A DNA stretch of 64,000 nucleotides, taken from NCBI GenBank assembly GCA_907163375.1, contig CAJQUW010007509.1:83812-147811 (forward strand), read 5' to 3'. The position numbers and the translations under genes are program-made. The stretch comes from Prostheceraeus crozeri (taxonomy: Eukaryota > Platyhelminthes > Polycladida > Euryleptidae). A model generated the notes under the pieces. The model saw only the letters and a program-made list of their open reading frames with translations, ran no database searches and was not told the DNA's origin. This document shows, in pieces, positions 35,079-46,342 of the stretch (the first letter of the stretch is position 1; each line of letters begins with the position of its first letter).

Positions 35079-35684
35079 CACAGAATCGAAAATTTTGTTT
35101 ATCTGCTTCGGTTTGCTAGAAGTGTGTTTAATACGAAATCGACGGCACATAGAGGACCTATTAAGTGGGCAAAAAGGAATTCCTAGTACCTTACAGAGAC
35201 AGGAAAAAAAGTCGTGCGTCGCTTGCGGATTAATGTGAGTTCCAGCAAAGTGCTTCGATTGCCAAAATTCCTTCAGATTCGAAGAATTCAGATCATTGCC
35301 CACAAGTTTTCTCCATAATGTTGGCCCTTCCGATCATTATCAAAAAAAGTAGCAGGCGTACGAAAATTAGTTCACTTGATGATTTCACATCCTCTCCTCG
35401 GCATTGCTCACTGTATAGTGCATACATTGAATCGAAGCCACGCATCGATGTGTGTTTTGGTGTGTGCGAAGTGATATCACAGCACGCACGCATCTCTCAC
35501 TGGCTCTGGTGTCCTCTGCTGACAGCTTATTGTTTGCCATTTCCAATAGCAAGCGATACACGAATTATCCATTCGAGAAGGAGCAGGTTGTCTAATTCTG
35601 TGATGTGCCATTTCGATATTAAGGTTACATACAATTCTTCCTTTCTATGAAACCGAAGCGCGCGTAGATGATTCTAATTCTGTG
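35079..35684 (+). mobile_element. hAT MITE, family CACAGAATTAGA, copy E (divergent)
   Basis: Perfect 8-bp duplication CTTGATAC at 35071-35078 and 35685-35692. The left ~280 bp matches the family, but the middle is different and the right end ATTCTAATTCTGTG is retained, so this is an older or rearranged subfamily of 606 bp. A second family-like end, TCTAATTCTGTG, lies inside at about 35591-35602. Confidence 0.85.
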
Positions 35685-37331
35685 CTTGATACTGTTCGTG
35701 TGCTAGCTTGTACTTTGTTTGGATAATTCTCATGGTTCCCTCTCACGAAGTTGATTTCCTGTGTCCTACTCAAATGAATACATTACAAATCACAACTATG
35801 ATAATCCTCGAATATCCCCACCACAAATTCCGCATTCTCTTTTGTTGGAGAAATGTTCAATTTGTCTGGGAGTAGATCGACACAAGATTTTATCTGTATA
35901 AATGAGATTTGTACCATTACACTCAGCAATAAAATGAACATCAGACATCATCAGCATAGTGCAACATCTGTTATTATCGAAATGGGAAGGCTTTCAGTCC
36001 ATTTTGCTCAAAGTACTCACGGGAGGACATTTGAAAATTTCCCGCACTTTATCACATTCTAAAAGGTCAATCTCCAGCTCAAATTTGTATCTGATGAAAA
36101 TAGCATATCCAATTCTAACCCAATGTTGTGGAGACCCCTGATTTTCAAGACTAAATAACTACGCATGTACCTTTGCTTTTCCTTCACTGGTAAAAGCTTT
36201 CAATATTCGTACATCAGCGAACATGAGAAAGTTATCCGATTTGAGGTTGGGGTGGGAATACAGCCATTCAGGCAAAGAAGTTCATTTAGACTTTTATTCT
36301 TTTCTATGTCAAATCCTGTGAGTCATCTTTACACGTTTGAATATCCAACAATTCTCAGTATCGCTGTGTGAACAGATATCTTGTCCACTTTCAACAATGT
36401 CGGATTTGTCTGCAATTTGGATGTGGCTGCAAGGAATGGGTAGGATGATCCATAGAAATGTCCTCATTGTCTTTCTTAATTGTCTATTTTCTTAACTTTT
36501 ATGTTTTAGTCTCCTTCTCATCATTTTCCAGTCATTATTCTTAATTTCATTTTCATTTCGAAAAAGTAGAAATTGAAAGTGTCATTTTAGGAGCATTTTC
36601 AGAATTTTGAAATGTGTCGAATGTGAGCTCTATGCTTACATTGTCATGTGAAAGCGATATCAATATCTATCATGATTATCCACTATCTAACGCCATTTGT
36701 CCACAAAGTCCGCCTATTGAGGAAAACCGATTGTCTATGTATATTTTACTTCACGCAAGTAGAATAAATGCACTTCCTTGGAAAATGGTCTGTCGGAAAT
36801 AGTAAAACCTGATCAGCACTGCGGAAAAACCGGAAATTTCAATATTAGATCCAACCATAGAAATCAGAACTTTCAATTTGTTTAAGTTAGCAGGGACTAA
36901 AATGCACAGCAGCTGTTTCCTGATAATAATTTCAACTGCTCAGTGAGGTAGCGATCTAACGCAGTGTTGCGAGAACTACTCAAACCTGCTTATTTATAGC
37001 GAAATAACAACAACTGTGACTCTATAAAGTACACTGACATGGTACAGGCACAAATCATTACAATACTTCTTTTTCAAGCTTCTTACAACATTCTAACCGT
37101 GAATCTGTGAATCGTGTTGGATCAATTGATTGATCAACATTGAATCCTTGTGAACAAGGCACCGCCGGGTACCGAGCCATTGTCAATCACTGGACATCGC
37201 CATCATTCAGGTGCCGTTGTCATGACGACACGCATTCATAACGCTAGCGCAGCGCATTGCTTTCTATGTACTTGCACGCTCCAGCTCCTTCTTGCTATAG
37301 TGTCGGCTTTAACCAGAGAAACAGATAATAC

Positions 37332-37449
37332 AGAGTGATCATATAGTAGAGCAAGTCAAATGGCTATGTGACCTATCTATCGCTAACAATGATATCGACA
37401 TACAAAATATGTCACATTTTCTTCACTTGCCCGACTTTATGATCACTCT
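37332..37449. repeat. Small foldback with AGTGATCATA ends
   Basis: AGTGATCATATAGTAGAGCA is mirrored imperfectly by TGCCCGACTTTATGATCACT. GTGAC / GTCAC lie nearer the centre. It is probably a tiny MITE of about 118 bp. Confidence 0.5.
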
Positions 37450-37507
37450 CTAGTTTGTGGTCATAGAAATTAACAATAGCATAGAAACTACTTCTATGTT
37501 TGTGGTA

Positions 37508-37780
37508 GACCATGGTCAGCGATGTCTATGAATGATATGATACTTAGATTTCGGAAGCATTTATGAGAGTAGACTTACACATAGACGTTGCTATAGTGGT
37601 GGCCAATATCTAGGAGTCCATGACTTAAATAACATTGCAGTAATGCAGATAATTTCAAATCAAACATAGAAATTCCCATTGTCATGAAAAATTCAGCCCA
37701 CAGTCAATTCTCCACGCTTTGGGGATTGTGTATCCCGTGTTCTATATCATATCATTCATAGACATCGCTGCTATGGTATC
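37508..37780. repeat. Inverted repeat, about 26-35-bp arms
   Basis: CAGCGATGTCTATGAATGAT (from about 37517) is the inverse of ATCATTCATAGACATCGCTG (from about 37751). The spacer is about 210 bp and holds no gene. Confidence 0.55.
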
Positions 37781-38810
37781 GACTTTCTATGGAATTGTCA
37801 ATTTGTATTGCTTTTGTAATGTTGCAAGCAACTTGACCATAGAATCCAAGGCATAGTGCTGGGACACGTCTGCTGATTGGGATTATAATTGCATTCTTCC
37901 GACTGCCAATAACGCGATCACGGGTAATGACTGAATTCATCTGTCATACATGCTGATTATGTCGCACGAAACTCGCCTTTGATAGAATTTCCAGTCTTTC
38001 CATTTAATGAATATCGCCGATGGAATTGCTGCAGATTTCTTCTGTCCGAGGTTGAACTCAGCCAATCAAGTTTGCCTTCAGGAGATCATCATCAGCGTTT
38101 GCACGCTGCTTCACTAATTGGAGTCTGGAAACTGGTGTAGTCTGTCTGGACTCAATCTATAATCTTTAAAATAATATTGTTCAAGTTAGCCAATACTTAT
38201 TTTGTCTCGAATTATCAAATTCAAATTATGATGTCTGGAATAAGATTAGAAGAACTAACTGAAAAATTAATGTCTCATTAATAACCAATAAAAACAATTT
38301 TCTGCTTGATAAAGTCTCTTGCGCTTTTTGTTGACGGATGGATAGTTAAGCACTAATTACATACGACGTACTACGAGTATGATACGTAATCGCCTGTGAA
38401 TCAAGATTAATGAAAGTTTATTTTAAGTATTTAGTAATTTATAATCAAGACACCAAACATTCAAGTAGTTAAACAGTAGAATTGATTCATTTAGACAACT
38501 ACCATAAAAATGGGTGGTGTCAATTCTTTGCCGGCATTGCTGATCAATGCGAAAGATATTTTCCGCCGTAAAAACGTCACCGGTGCAGTTACTGGCATAA
38601 GAACGAAAACTGTTGATAAATCCTTGAAAACATTTCATTTTACTGTAAATGTGAATAAAGTAACTTTCGTTTCTGTCATTTCTGATTGTTGATAATATTC
38701 AACTATTAATCACTCGAAGCTTCTCTTATAAATGTATCGGAACTAACATTCTGTGCACCCTATGTATCGCTGTGAGGGGAGAGAGAGAGAGAGCGTGGAA
38801 CACGTCGCGC

Positions 38811-39332
38811 CACAGAATTAGATTGTTTAATCGTCTCACTTTGCTAGAAGTGCAAAATGATTCAAACAGATGGCACATGCAGGAACTTAATAAATGGGCA
38901 AAAATATATATTTAATACCTTACAGAGATAGGAAAAATAGTCGTGCGTCGCTTGCGGATTGCTCTGAATTCCTTCAAAATGTTCCGATCGCCGCGACTCC
39001 TTCAGATTCGAAGAATTCAGATCACTGCGCAAAAGTTTTCTCGATAATGTTGGACTTTCCGATTATTATTAAAAAAGTTAGCAGGCGCATGAAAAAACGT
39101 TCACAAACTTCTCTGTAGAACTTGACATCGACTGTGTCTCTTTGCTGTGTGATCCAGTTGATAACAGTCACTGAAACTTTGCACAATTTGGCGTGTTTAA
39201 TGTTGAACTGGCTGCTCATTGTTCGATTGCTATGGTAATTAGTCAGGAAATTGTGCCATTTCATTTACGTTACGTGTTCCAATGCTTCCCTTCTTGTCAA
39301 ACGGAAGAAGAGACGACCTGTCTAATTCTGTG
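38811..39332 (+). mobile_element. hAT MITE, family CACAGAATTAGA, copy F
   Basis: Full length at 522 bp. The duplication CGTCGCGC (38803-38810) / CGTCCCGC (39333-39340) has one difference. It carries the empty target of the nested CATAGAAA MITE at 39136-39143. A GA microsatellite lies just upstream (38780-38793). Confidence 0.9.
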
Positions 39333-39340
39333 CGTCCCGC

Positions 39341-40771
39341 AGACAATAAGATTATGATATTTTATTTGCAATTTCATTCGTATGGAATCCTGTTTTGATC
39401 ATAAAGACTTTCATGTTCAATGTGTGAACAATTTTGAGACTTTTTCAGCGCCATCAATTGATTCGGTAATCGGTTTCACTGGATAATTGATTCGAATGGA
39501 TAATTTTATTGAATCATTTTTTCAAATCACATGTTTTGGAAATTGAATAATCACTTGATGAATTCATGTCTACGAAGGCAACAATAAACACTTTCCTTCA
39601 GTCGATAAATTATTTGTTTAATTAATGCTCAAACCCTCAGATGTTCTTCAGATTAGAAGGATTTCTGCTCAAGATAAAGCGAAATTGAAATGTGTCCATT
39701 GAACAAGCTTTGAAAATGTATAAATCAAGACATTTCCTTCAAGTTACTTTTGTGTAAATTTGATAAAAGTAAAGAAAATGCTCACAATTTTAGAACACAC
39801 TTTAAACATCCTTCATTTATCTTCACTGAGGTAAATGTCAGTACACAGATGCAGTTAATTCATGGAATACATTCTAGACGTTCTGTCTGGCAGCTTAGGC
39901 CACGCCCTCATAAAATGTTAATTGCAAAGTTGTTCAGAGATATTTATATCTCAACATATCAGCCAAATCTGATCTTCTTTTAGAATGCAAAATATCATGT
40001 CGAAAGGAAAATGTCAACCATACTTCATGATGGCATGAATCAGCAAAATGTTGGGTATTTATTGACTGTTGGGTGCCCAGTTGAAGCACGCAGAACATTC
40101 TTCAGACTTTGCCTCCTGCATTTGTTGATATCAGAAGTCTACTTCACGTAAGGAGATTCAATTCCTTAAAGAATATTAACCGCATCAATAGATAACTACT
40201 TATATAGTTATTTCACTCTAAAATTGACAAGATGGCAACAGAGAAATTGCTTCACCAATTCAAACGGTTTCCAGCTGTCTGAACTTCTATGGTAATTCAT
40301 TAATTTGCGTCGGCGACAAGTAGCTTGTACATTAGAACTCCATCAAAACAAACCGCTTGTTGCACACAAATAATCGTTTCCGAAATTATCATTTTTTATA
40401 CAAAACACCACTGTACTGTACATAAGCAAAAAGATTTGAAAAACCTTCTGCATCAAAATGTACTCTCTGTAATTGACTTATTTTTAGGAGCACAGAAGTG
40501 AATTTTCCCTCACAAAACTGAAGCTAAAGTGTTTCACTACGTTTCTCGTGGTACAGTGTTATAGTTTCTGTTTATATTTAGAACCATATTGTTCAACAAT
40601 GGCAATACAACATTGACGCATTGAATCCGCGACAAACGGGTGTAGTCGTAAATTCTCAGGAAGTATAACGCTAAGAGCTAATAATTCAGCTGAATTTTGG
40701 GAAGTATAACGCTAAATTTGACATGTATATACACAAAAAGCCAAAAGACTTGTCGCACATGCAATGTTAAC
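39341..40771. other. Intergenic, nothing recognised
   Basis: No supported gene. The phrase GGAAGTATAACGCTAA occurs twice (about 40660 and 40700), and a related GGAAGTATAACGGCGTTATA is found at 41877, on the other side of the LINE piece. Confidence 0.4.
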
Positions 40772-41563
40772 TAATGCGCAAGGGTGACAAGTCTCCTAGG
40801 ACCTTATTTGTTCGGCATTTATATTTCATCGCTTCAGACTATTTTCCCCTCGAACCACATAATCAAGTATGTTGACGACATTTGTTTCTTATCAAGAGTC
40901 CGAAAGTCCAGCATTCCAAAGGATCTTGCTGAGATCGAAAGTGATCTTGACAATATTTCAGATTGGGTTGCGTCAAATGAATTGACCTTGAATACGGAGA
41001 AAACCACTGGTCTAGTGAATTACCGCGGTGGATTCAAAAGCATTTGCAGTATCGAGGGTGCCATCCCAACTGTCAAGTTCCAAGACAGCATTCGGTTTCT
41101 TGGGGTTCATTTGGATGCGAACCTTGGATGGAGAGGCCATGTAAAGTTCATCGAGAAAAAGTGTGCTCAACGCATGTACATTCTGAGGCGGGTCAGATCT
41201 GTTACTAGTATTGATGACTTCACTACCATTTATCAAGCATTGGTTCGGTCGCTGATAGAGTACTGCTGCCCAGCGTTTGTGGGAATCTCCTCAACAGACT
41301 CAAACCGACTGGAGATGATTCAGAGGCGCTGTCTGAAAATCAAATCGCGTGATTTGAAGCTGGATGACATTGAAGCTAGAAGATGGTCGCAAGCTATCAA
41401 CACCTTCAACAGCCTGGAACTAGAGACTTCCATCAGAGAATTGTTCCCCAGTTATTTACCAAGTGGGCGTCTCGCCGTACCATTCTGTAGAACTTTGCGT
41501 CGTCAAAATTCTTTTGTTCCACGCATTTGTAGCACCCTTTCAAGGTCATCTACGAGACACTAA
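40772..41563 (+). pseudogene. LINE reverse transcriptase, 5'-truncated
   Basis: The frame from 40784 covers about 260 residues of a non-LTR reverse transcriptase: LLGPYLFGIYISSL from the motif before the active site, then IIKYVDDICFL (YVDD in place of YADD), WVASNELTLNTEKT, IRFLGVHLDANLGWRGH, and a C-terminal tail ending LRRQNSFVPRICSTLSR. The usual PQGSVLGP is broken by a frameshift at the left edge, and everything upstream is missing. It belongs to the LINE groups whose RT ends in a conserved R..SF.....L motif, but the clade is not resolved. It is a dead 5'-truncated insertion, the commonest form of LINE copy. Confidence 0.85.
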
Positions 41564-42310
41564 ATGCACGTGACTATTAGTTTTATACTTGCTTTTGTAC
41601 GCGTATACGAATGTGTTCTTAGTTTCGACTAAACAAACTGTCATTCTGCTACTTTTATCTGTGTATTACATTGTATTTTTACATTAAATGTTTGCCACAT
41701 ACAGCTTACCATCTTTTGACGAAGAATGAGCTAATTGTTTCACTCAATTCAAATATGTATTCTGATGATTCAATTAAAACAATTTCCACATAGGACAAAT
41801 AGTTCTGGGTTTCAATCCTACTTTTCGTGATCTTTTGTCATCTGCAGATTTATACTGCGTTAATTTGATGACCTTAGGAAGTATAACGGCGTTATACCGC
41901 GTTACCCCTCCACTACACCACTGGATGTCGCTGATTCTTATTGATGATTAAGGCAACCCTAATGAATTTGTCCTGGTTACTGTATTGGCCTAACCATTGG
42001 CTGCCGAGGTATCAGTGTTGGGTAGTTAAAAGTTTCAATTCTGATCACAAATGAAAACAGTTACTCAGGAAATGTGAATATTGTAATACTAAAAGACCTG
42101 TTGAAGATTTTAGCAGCTGTGGCACATTGAAGTAACATCTTTCGAACTTTTCAAGTCGTCTTTTTGGAATTCATGGTCTCATTTGAAGAGAATTAGACTT
42201 TCAACTGTTTTCTGCGGATATACTAGGACACTTGCTGCATGAATAAGAATGTCATTTCATTTACACAGTAAATCGTGATTTATTACCAGTAGGAATTTTG
42301 CTATAGAATA
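41564..42310. other. 3' flank of the LINE and intergenic
   Basis: This may include the LINE 3' untranslated region. No poly(A) or microsatellite tail is obvious. No other feature is supported. Confidence 0.4.
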
Positions 42311-42435
42311 GGATTCACTCATTAGTAAAAGCAACGAGGATTCTTCGACGGATACCAGACTGTATTAGCAGCACGACGTTCTCATTAAGTGATGAATGTT
42401 ATTCATGTACTTCCTATCTTGATTTTCTGGTCATT

Positions 42436-42474
42436 TATGCATGTGATCAAGCAGGAGACTGCGAAACGTCGTGC
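42436..42474 (+). ncRNA. Hammerhead-like motif with swapped core pair (degenerate)
   Basis: GTGATCA takes the place of CTGATGA, i.e. the third and eighth core bases are exchanged from C and G to G and C. A helix II GCAG-GAGA-CTGC follows, then GAAA and GTC (42468-42470). Helix I can form 4 bp (GCAT with GTGC). One unpaired A precedes helix II. Confidence 0.35.
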
Positions 42475-42482
42475 TGCTAATA

Positions 42483-43495
42483 CACTGTAAATTGCTGGAT
42501 ACGAAAATTGCATACAAACATATACCAAAATTACATACAATTTGAAACTAACATCTGATACGAAATTCTCGTATGTTTACAGAGATCTGGTATGTTTTTC
42601 ATACCAAATCTCATTTACCTTCGTATGTGATAGGTATGTGATTGTTATGTAGCGATACTAACTATTCTATCTGTGATTGGATGTTTTACACTGAAATACG
42701 AATTTTTGGTATGTTTTATATACGAGACCCGATGGAAATTCATCCTTATTCGTATGACTCTGGTATCCATTTGGTATGTACAGCTTTAAGTCACATAGCA
42801 AAAAATGTATGTATTACATACTACTGTCAAATAACTTTTTTCAGCAATACAAGTGGTGAATATTTTTTGTTTGATAGAGTGATATTTGAGTACAGTAGAT
42901 CTATTGTGAATTTTAAGTTCCACGACTATGCGGTCGATGCTACTTGTCTATCAACATTAACAGGACGTTAAGTTAGCTCTACTTTATGGGCCAAGTTGAT
43001 TAACGTGAATTCATTCAAACGATATTTTTCGTGCAATCATGTTGACTTATATATCTCAAACATAACTATTTTTGCGTTTTATGAATTATAATGTGTTTTT
43101 ACTTCGGATTGCCTTATTTCAAAATTACATGATACATAATTGTTGATGGTTGAATACTTATTGACTATTCATGAAATACCTTAGGAATTCGTGTATTAAA
43201 ATCGAATTCATTATTGAAGGTATGACGCTTGAATGTCATTATCTCACTACTTACAGAACAGTAGTAACATTAGTGTGATCTTTATTGACAAAAGTCCTTA
43301 AATCAACATACTTTGGACATGATTTATGCTTTCTTTTAACATTGTGCTGGTATGGCTTTAGTATGTAAAGCATACCACATTTGAAAAAAACATACGAAAA
43401 GCATACAAATATATACTAAGAGAATACAGAAATATAACAAGAAATATTTTGGTATGCTTCCTTCGTATGTGATTGGTATTGAGCGATTTACAGTG
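42483..43495. mobile_element. MITE with CACTGTAAAT ends and TA duplication
   Basis: The ends read CACTGTAAATTGCT and, inverted, CACTGTAAATCGCT, with TA at 42481-42482 and 43496-43497. It is 1,013 bp. Many copies of CGTATG / GGTATG motifs fold back throughout. It interrupts the Penelope-like palindrome, whose left arm preserves the uninterrupted target with a single TA. Confidence 0.85.
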
Positions 43496-43591
43496 TACAG
43501 TCTGGTATCCGTCGAAGAATCCTCGTTGCTTTTACTAACTTGTTGTCCGGATACGGGAAATCACTTGAACTTACCTATGGATTCACTCATT

Positions 43592-44897
43592 GTTATCAAC
43601 ACAAAAGTAACAAAAGGAAAGATCAATTCTAGAAGAAAATAGCAGATGCCTACATAAGCCAAATACATTCAATTGAATAAGAAAAGTTTCTATTCAGAAT
43701 TACACAAAAGTGCAGTGACAAAAGTCTTCGTTGCATTCAAACCAAATCTACCTGATAAATTGTTGCTGTGAGTGAGGGGTTAATGGCTATGAACAATGGC
43801 TAGTATTTGAGATTCCATCAATATAAACTTAGAGCAAAGCAAAATGCTGGAAACTGACTCATGGCATACTTCAATCTTTAGAAGACGATTTGCACATTTG
43901 GAATTATCGGTTATGATGAAATCCATGAATAAACACTTTATAAATATCTTTGGCTGTGTTTCTTATTTGACTTATTTCTTAGACGTGAGTATTAGAATTG
44001 CATGCAAAACCAAACAATAATGTTTTCTATTTCGCATGGAAAACAATAAATGTTTAAGTATTCGACCAAATCGGTGATGAAGTGACGAAGTAATTAAAGA
44101 GAATATGGACTTCATCTGTTCAATACAAGAAGTACAACATAAGGAAGATCACTCTGTTATGCGTTTTCATAACATTCTTTCTATCGTATCATTTGTTTAG
44201 CACAAAATATATCAAAATTGATACATGCTAGCGCTAAATTACTATTCCTAAGTGCATCTACGCACAGATAGAGGTGAATTTTTCATCTTTATCTATAAAT
44301 AGACAGCGCTTCCATACGTCTTAAATGAGCCATGTAATAATGCTCAAATCTCTTAGAGATTCAGTCACTTCACAAATACATCAAAGAAAAACGCCTTTAA
44401 GAAGTGACAATCCATCATAAGCATCTGTGTATCCTCCTAAGAAGAAGTAAGTTTAGAATGGCAAGCATTATGAAAAAAGTGAATTGAAATTAACCACAAC
44501 CAAATACACTCTATTGAAACGCTATTGAATTCTTCATGCAATAATAAAATGAAAGGAAATTAGTCTATCGAAGCAAGACTTTGATAAGTCTCGTTATTTT
44601 ATTACTGTGTATTTGGCAGACTCGTGGCTTAAAATTCAAATTTGATATGCATCGTCATCAGCACGCATTTCATTCTAAGGTAAACAAGGTTGGACCTTGG
44701 GTTTTTGGGCAAACTTGTGTAAGTGATGCAAAATTTGAGCTGTCTGTACAAAACTTGGGTCTTCTATTAATGCTGAATATGTACAAGTCAAGTTACAAAA
44801 ATTAATATTTTGATTTGAATCTTAAGAGAACTACAGGATAAGATAATAATACCTGTTATTATTAACTATTTCATTTTGGACTTGACAACCCCGCGCA
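43592..44897. other. Intergenic, nothing recognised
   Basis: No supported gene or repeat boundary. Part may be the upstream flank of the LINE below. Confidence 0.4.
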
Positions 44898-45287
44898 TTG
44901 AAACTTTGTACATATTGTATTTGCTGTGAGCTTCTGTCTTATTTGAAAAACCGCTTTATGATGGTAAGCTATCAAAACAACTGTGGACCACTAATTCCTG
45001 TGGTGTCTGGTGTGCCCCAAGGCTCAATTTTAGGGCCCTTTCTGTGCGCATCGTTTTTAGGATCAGTGCTTCTACAGTCTCAGTGTGCTCGACTAATCAA
45101 GTATGCAGACGACATGACGGTTATTGAAAGAATAGATAAGAATTCGGACAGCAGCTTTCACGTCGGCGACATTCTCCGTCAATTACGATTCAAGAAAATG
45201 CTCGTCAACTGCAACAAATCTAAGCAAATAGTTATCAGCAGATCTCATAATGCCAGAATCATTCTGCATCCTGACTTTGCCTTTGTC
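44898..45287 (+). pseudogene. LINE reverse transcriptase, left half, interrupted by the Polinton
   Basis: A 5'-truncated non-LTR reverse transcriptase. VSGVPQGSILGPF is the conserved motif before the active site, and LIKYADDMTVIE carries the YADD catalytic box. The frame continues to the Polinton insertion point at FAFV and resumes in the same frame immediately after the Polinton, at 63294 (DSISILGVILN). The insertion therefore split a reading frame that was open around this point. Nothing upstream of about 44898 is recognisable, as expected for a truncated LINE. The clade is not resolved. Confidence 0.85.
45282..45287. repeat. Polinton target duplication, left copy (TTTGTC)
   Basis: Six bases, identical to 63288-63293. 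A 6-bp duplication is the Polinton hallmark. Confidence 0.92.
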
Positions 45288-45813
45288 AGTAATGGGAAGA
45301 AGACCGTTCCAGGACCACCATAAAATTCAAAAAATTGATATCTTTAAAAACGACATAAATTCATGAATTTGAACCCTTTTTCAGGTTTTTAAGACCTAAA
45401 TTCATAAATTTAGGCGTTTTTAAAAATACCCAATTTTTCAAAGTTTTCAAAATCTCAAATTTGAGAACTACAATTTTACACCCCCTTAAAATCATGACCT
45501 TACAAGGACACCGAAAATCATAAAAGTTAAGAATCTCAAATTTGAGATTAAGATTATTTTCTCTCTCTCTCTTAAATCATGACCGCTCCAGGTGTTTTAG
45601 TAATTCCTGTTGTTGCTACTGCTTTGCACTCAGATGAACACTCAATTGTAGAGAACATCTGCTTCTCGCATTTATGAAGAAAAGCATTTCAATGTAAAGA
45701 GCTGTGACCTCCCACTCAAACATTTGAAAGGAAACAATGTATGAAAGAACAAACAGCTGCTACACCCACTTAGACATTTGTAAGACGTGGAATATATAAC
45801 CAGCAAATCCTAC
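45288..45813 (+). repeat. Polinton left terminal inverted repeat, about 526 bp
   Basis: Matches 62542-63287 in inverse orientation, from the outer AGTAATGGG to the inner AGCAAATCCTA. It contains short internal inverted AATTCATGAATTT motifs, a CT tract, and a 37-bp stretch (45588-45624) closely matching the element's own membrane-protein gene at about 60.8 kb. Confidence 0.9.
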
Positions 45814-45847
45814 TCCGGCGTCCCTTAAGAAATTTTTTTATTATAAA

Positions 45848-46324
45848 ATGAGCAACATAAATGAGTTTTTAAAATTATATGGAACGCAAACAACTACAAA
45901 TTTTGATTTAAAGAAAATCGCAAATCAATTAGGAATAAAGAATTTTCATGTTCTAATGAGAGACGAATTACAATTGATCAAAAATAAGCCAACAATAACT
46001 ATAAATTTCATAACAAATCTTCACACGTCAGATCAAAAAGGAGTACATTGGTCAGCGGGGCATAGAAATAAAAATGGAGATAATTACTATTTTAACCGCC
46101 CGGAGGCTCAGAACTATTGGTTCGACTCATATGGATTACCTCCAACAAACGAAGTCAAAAAATTACTTGGCAATGGAACTTATAATACATTTCAAATTCA
46201 AAAACCGGGAACTACTTATTGTAGTCAATTATGTCTTTATGTTTTATTGAAATTACAGGAAGGAGTACCATTTCTAGATATTATGTTAGAATTGAATAAG
46301 GGAATTTCATTCCCGAAACGTTAG
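45848..46324 (+). CDS. Polinton protease, adenain-like cysteine peptidase (PRO)
   Basis: A 158-residue protein starting just inside the left terminal repeat. It has the adenain/Ulp1-type order: a histidine in GVHWSAG, an acidic or amide residue in the NYWFDSYG segment, then a glutamine-rich QIQKPG and the nucleophile region TYCSQLCLYVLL. Adenovirus and Polinton enzymes of this family cut capsid precursors during particle maturation, which is family knowledge. The length fits the short Polinton forms. A second, partial and inverted copy of its beginning lies near the right end (61215-61285). Confidence 0.85.
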   Translation: MSNINEFLKLYGTQTTTNFDLKKIANQLGIKNFHVLMRDELQLIKNKPTITINFITNLHTSDQKGVHWSAGHRNKNGDNYYFNRPEAQNYWFDSYGLPPTNEVKKLLGNGTYNTFQIQKPGTTYCSQLCLYVLLKLQEGVPFLDIMLELNKGISFPKR

Positions 46325-46342
46325 TACCAATAATAATGATAA

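Larger units (their letters stand above)
35693..38802. other. Intergenic with two small foldbacks
   Basis: Apart from the two inverted repeats listed separately, about 3 kb show no supported gene. The many short open frames share no features with known families. CATAGAAA motifs recur around 37461-37500 and 37660, so scraps of the nested MITE family may lie here. Confidence 0.4.
42324..43578 (+). mobile_element. Minimal Penelope-like palindrome with 13-bp target duplication
   Basis: The perfect 13-bp duplication GGATTCACTCATT lies at 42311-42323 and 43579-43591. The left arm (42324-about 42380) is the inverse of the right arm, which is split by a MITE (about 42465-42482 and 43496-43543). After the right arm comes a 35-bp tail, as in the element at 16.4 kb. 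No coding region remains. A GAAACGTC motif with a 4-bp hairpin before it closes the right arm core. Confidence 0.7.

Noticed and set aside
8737-39118. A recurring ~60-codon frame (RDRKNSRASLADCSEF...) as a conserved small protein
   Set aside because: It lies wholly inside the non-coding hAT MITE and recurs only because the MITE is repeated; an equally long frame exists on the opposite strand.
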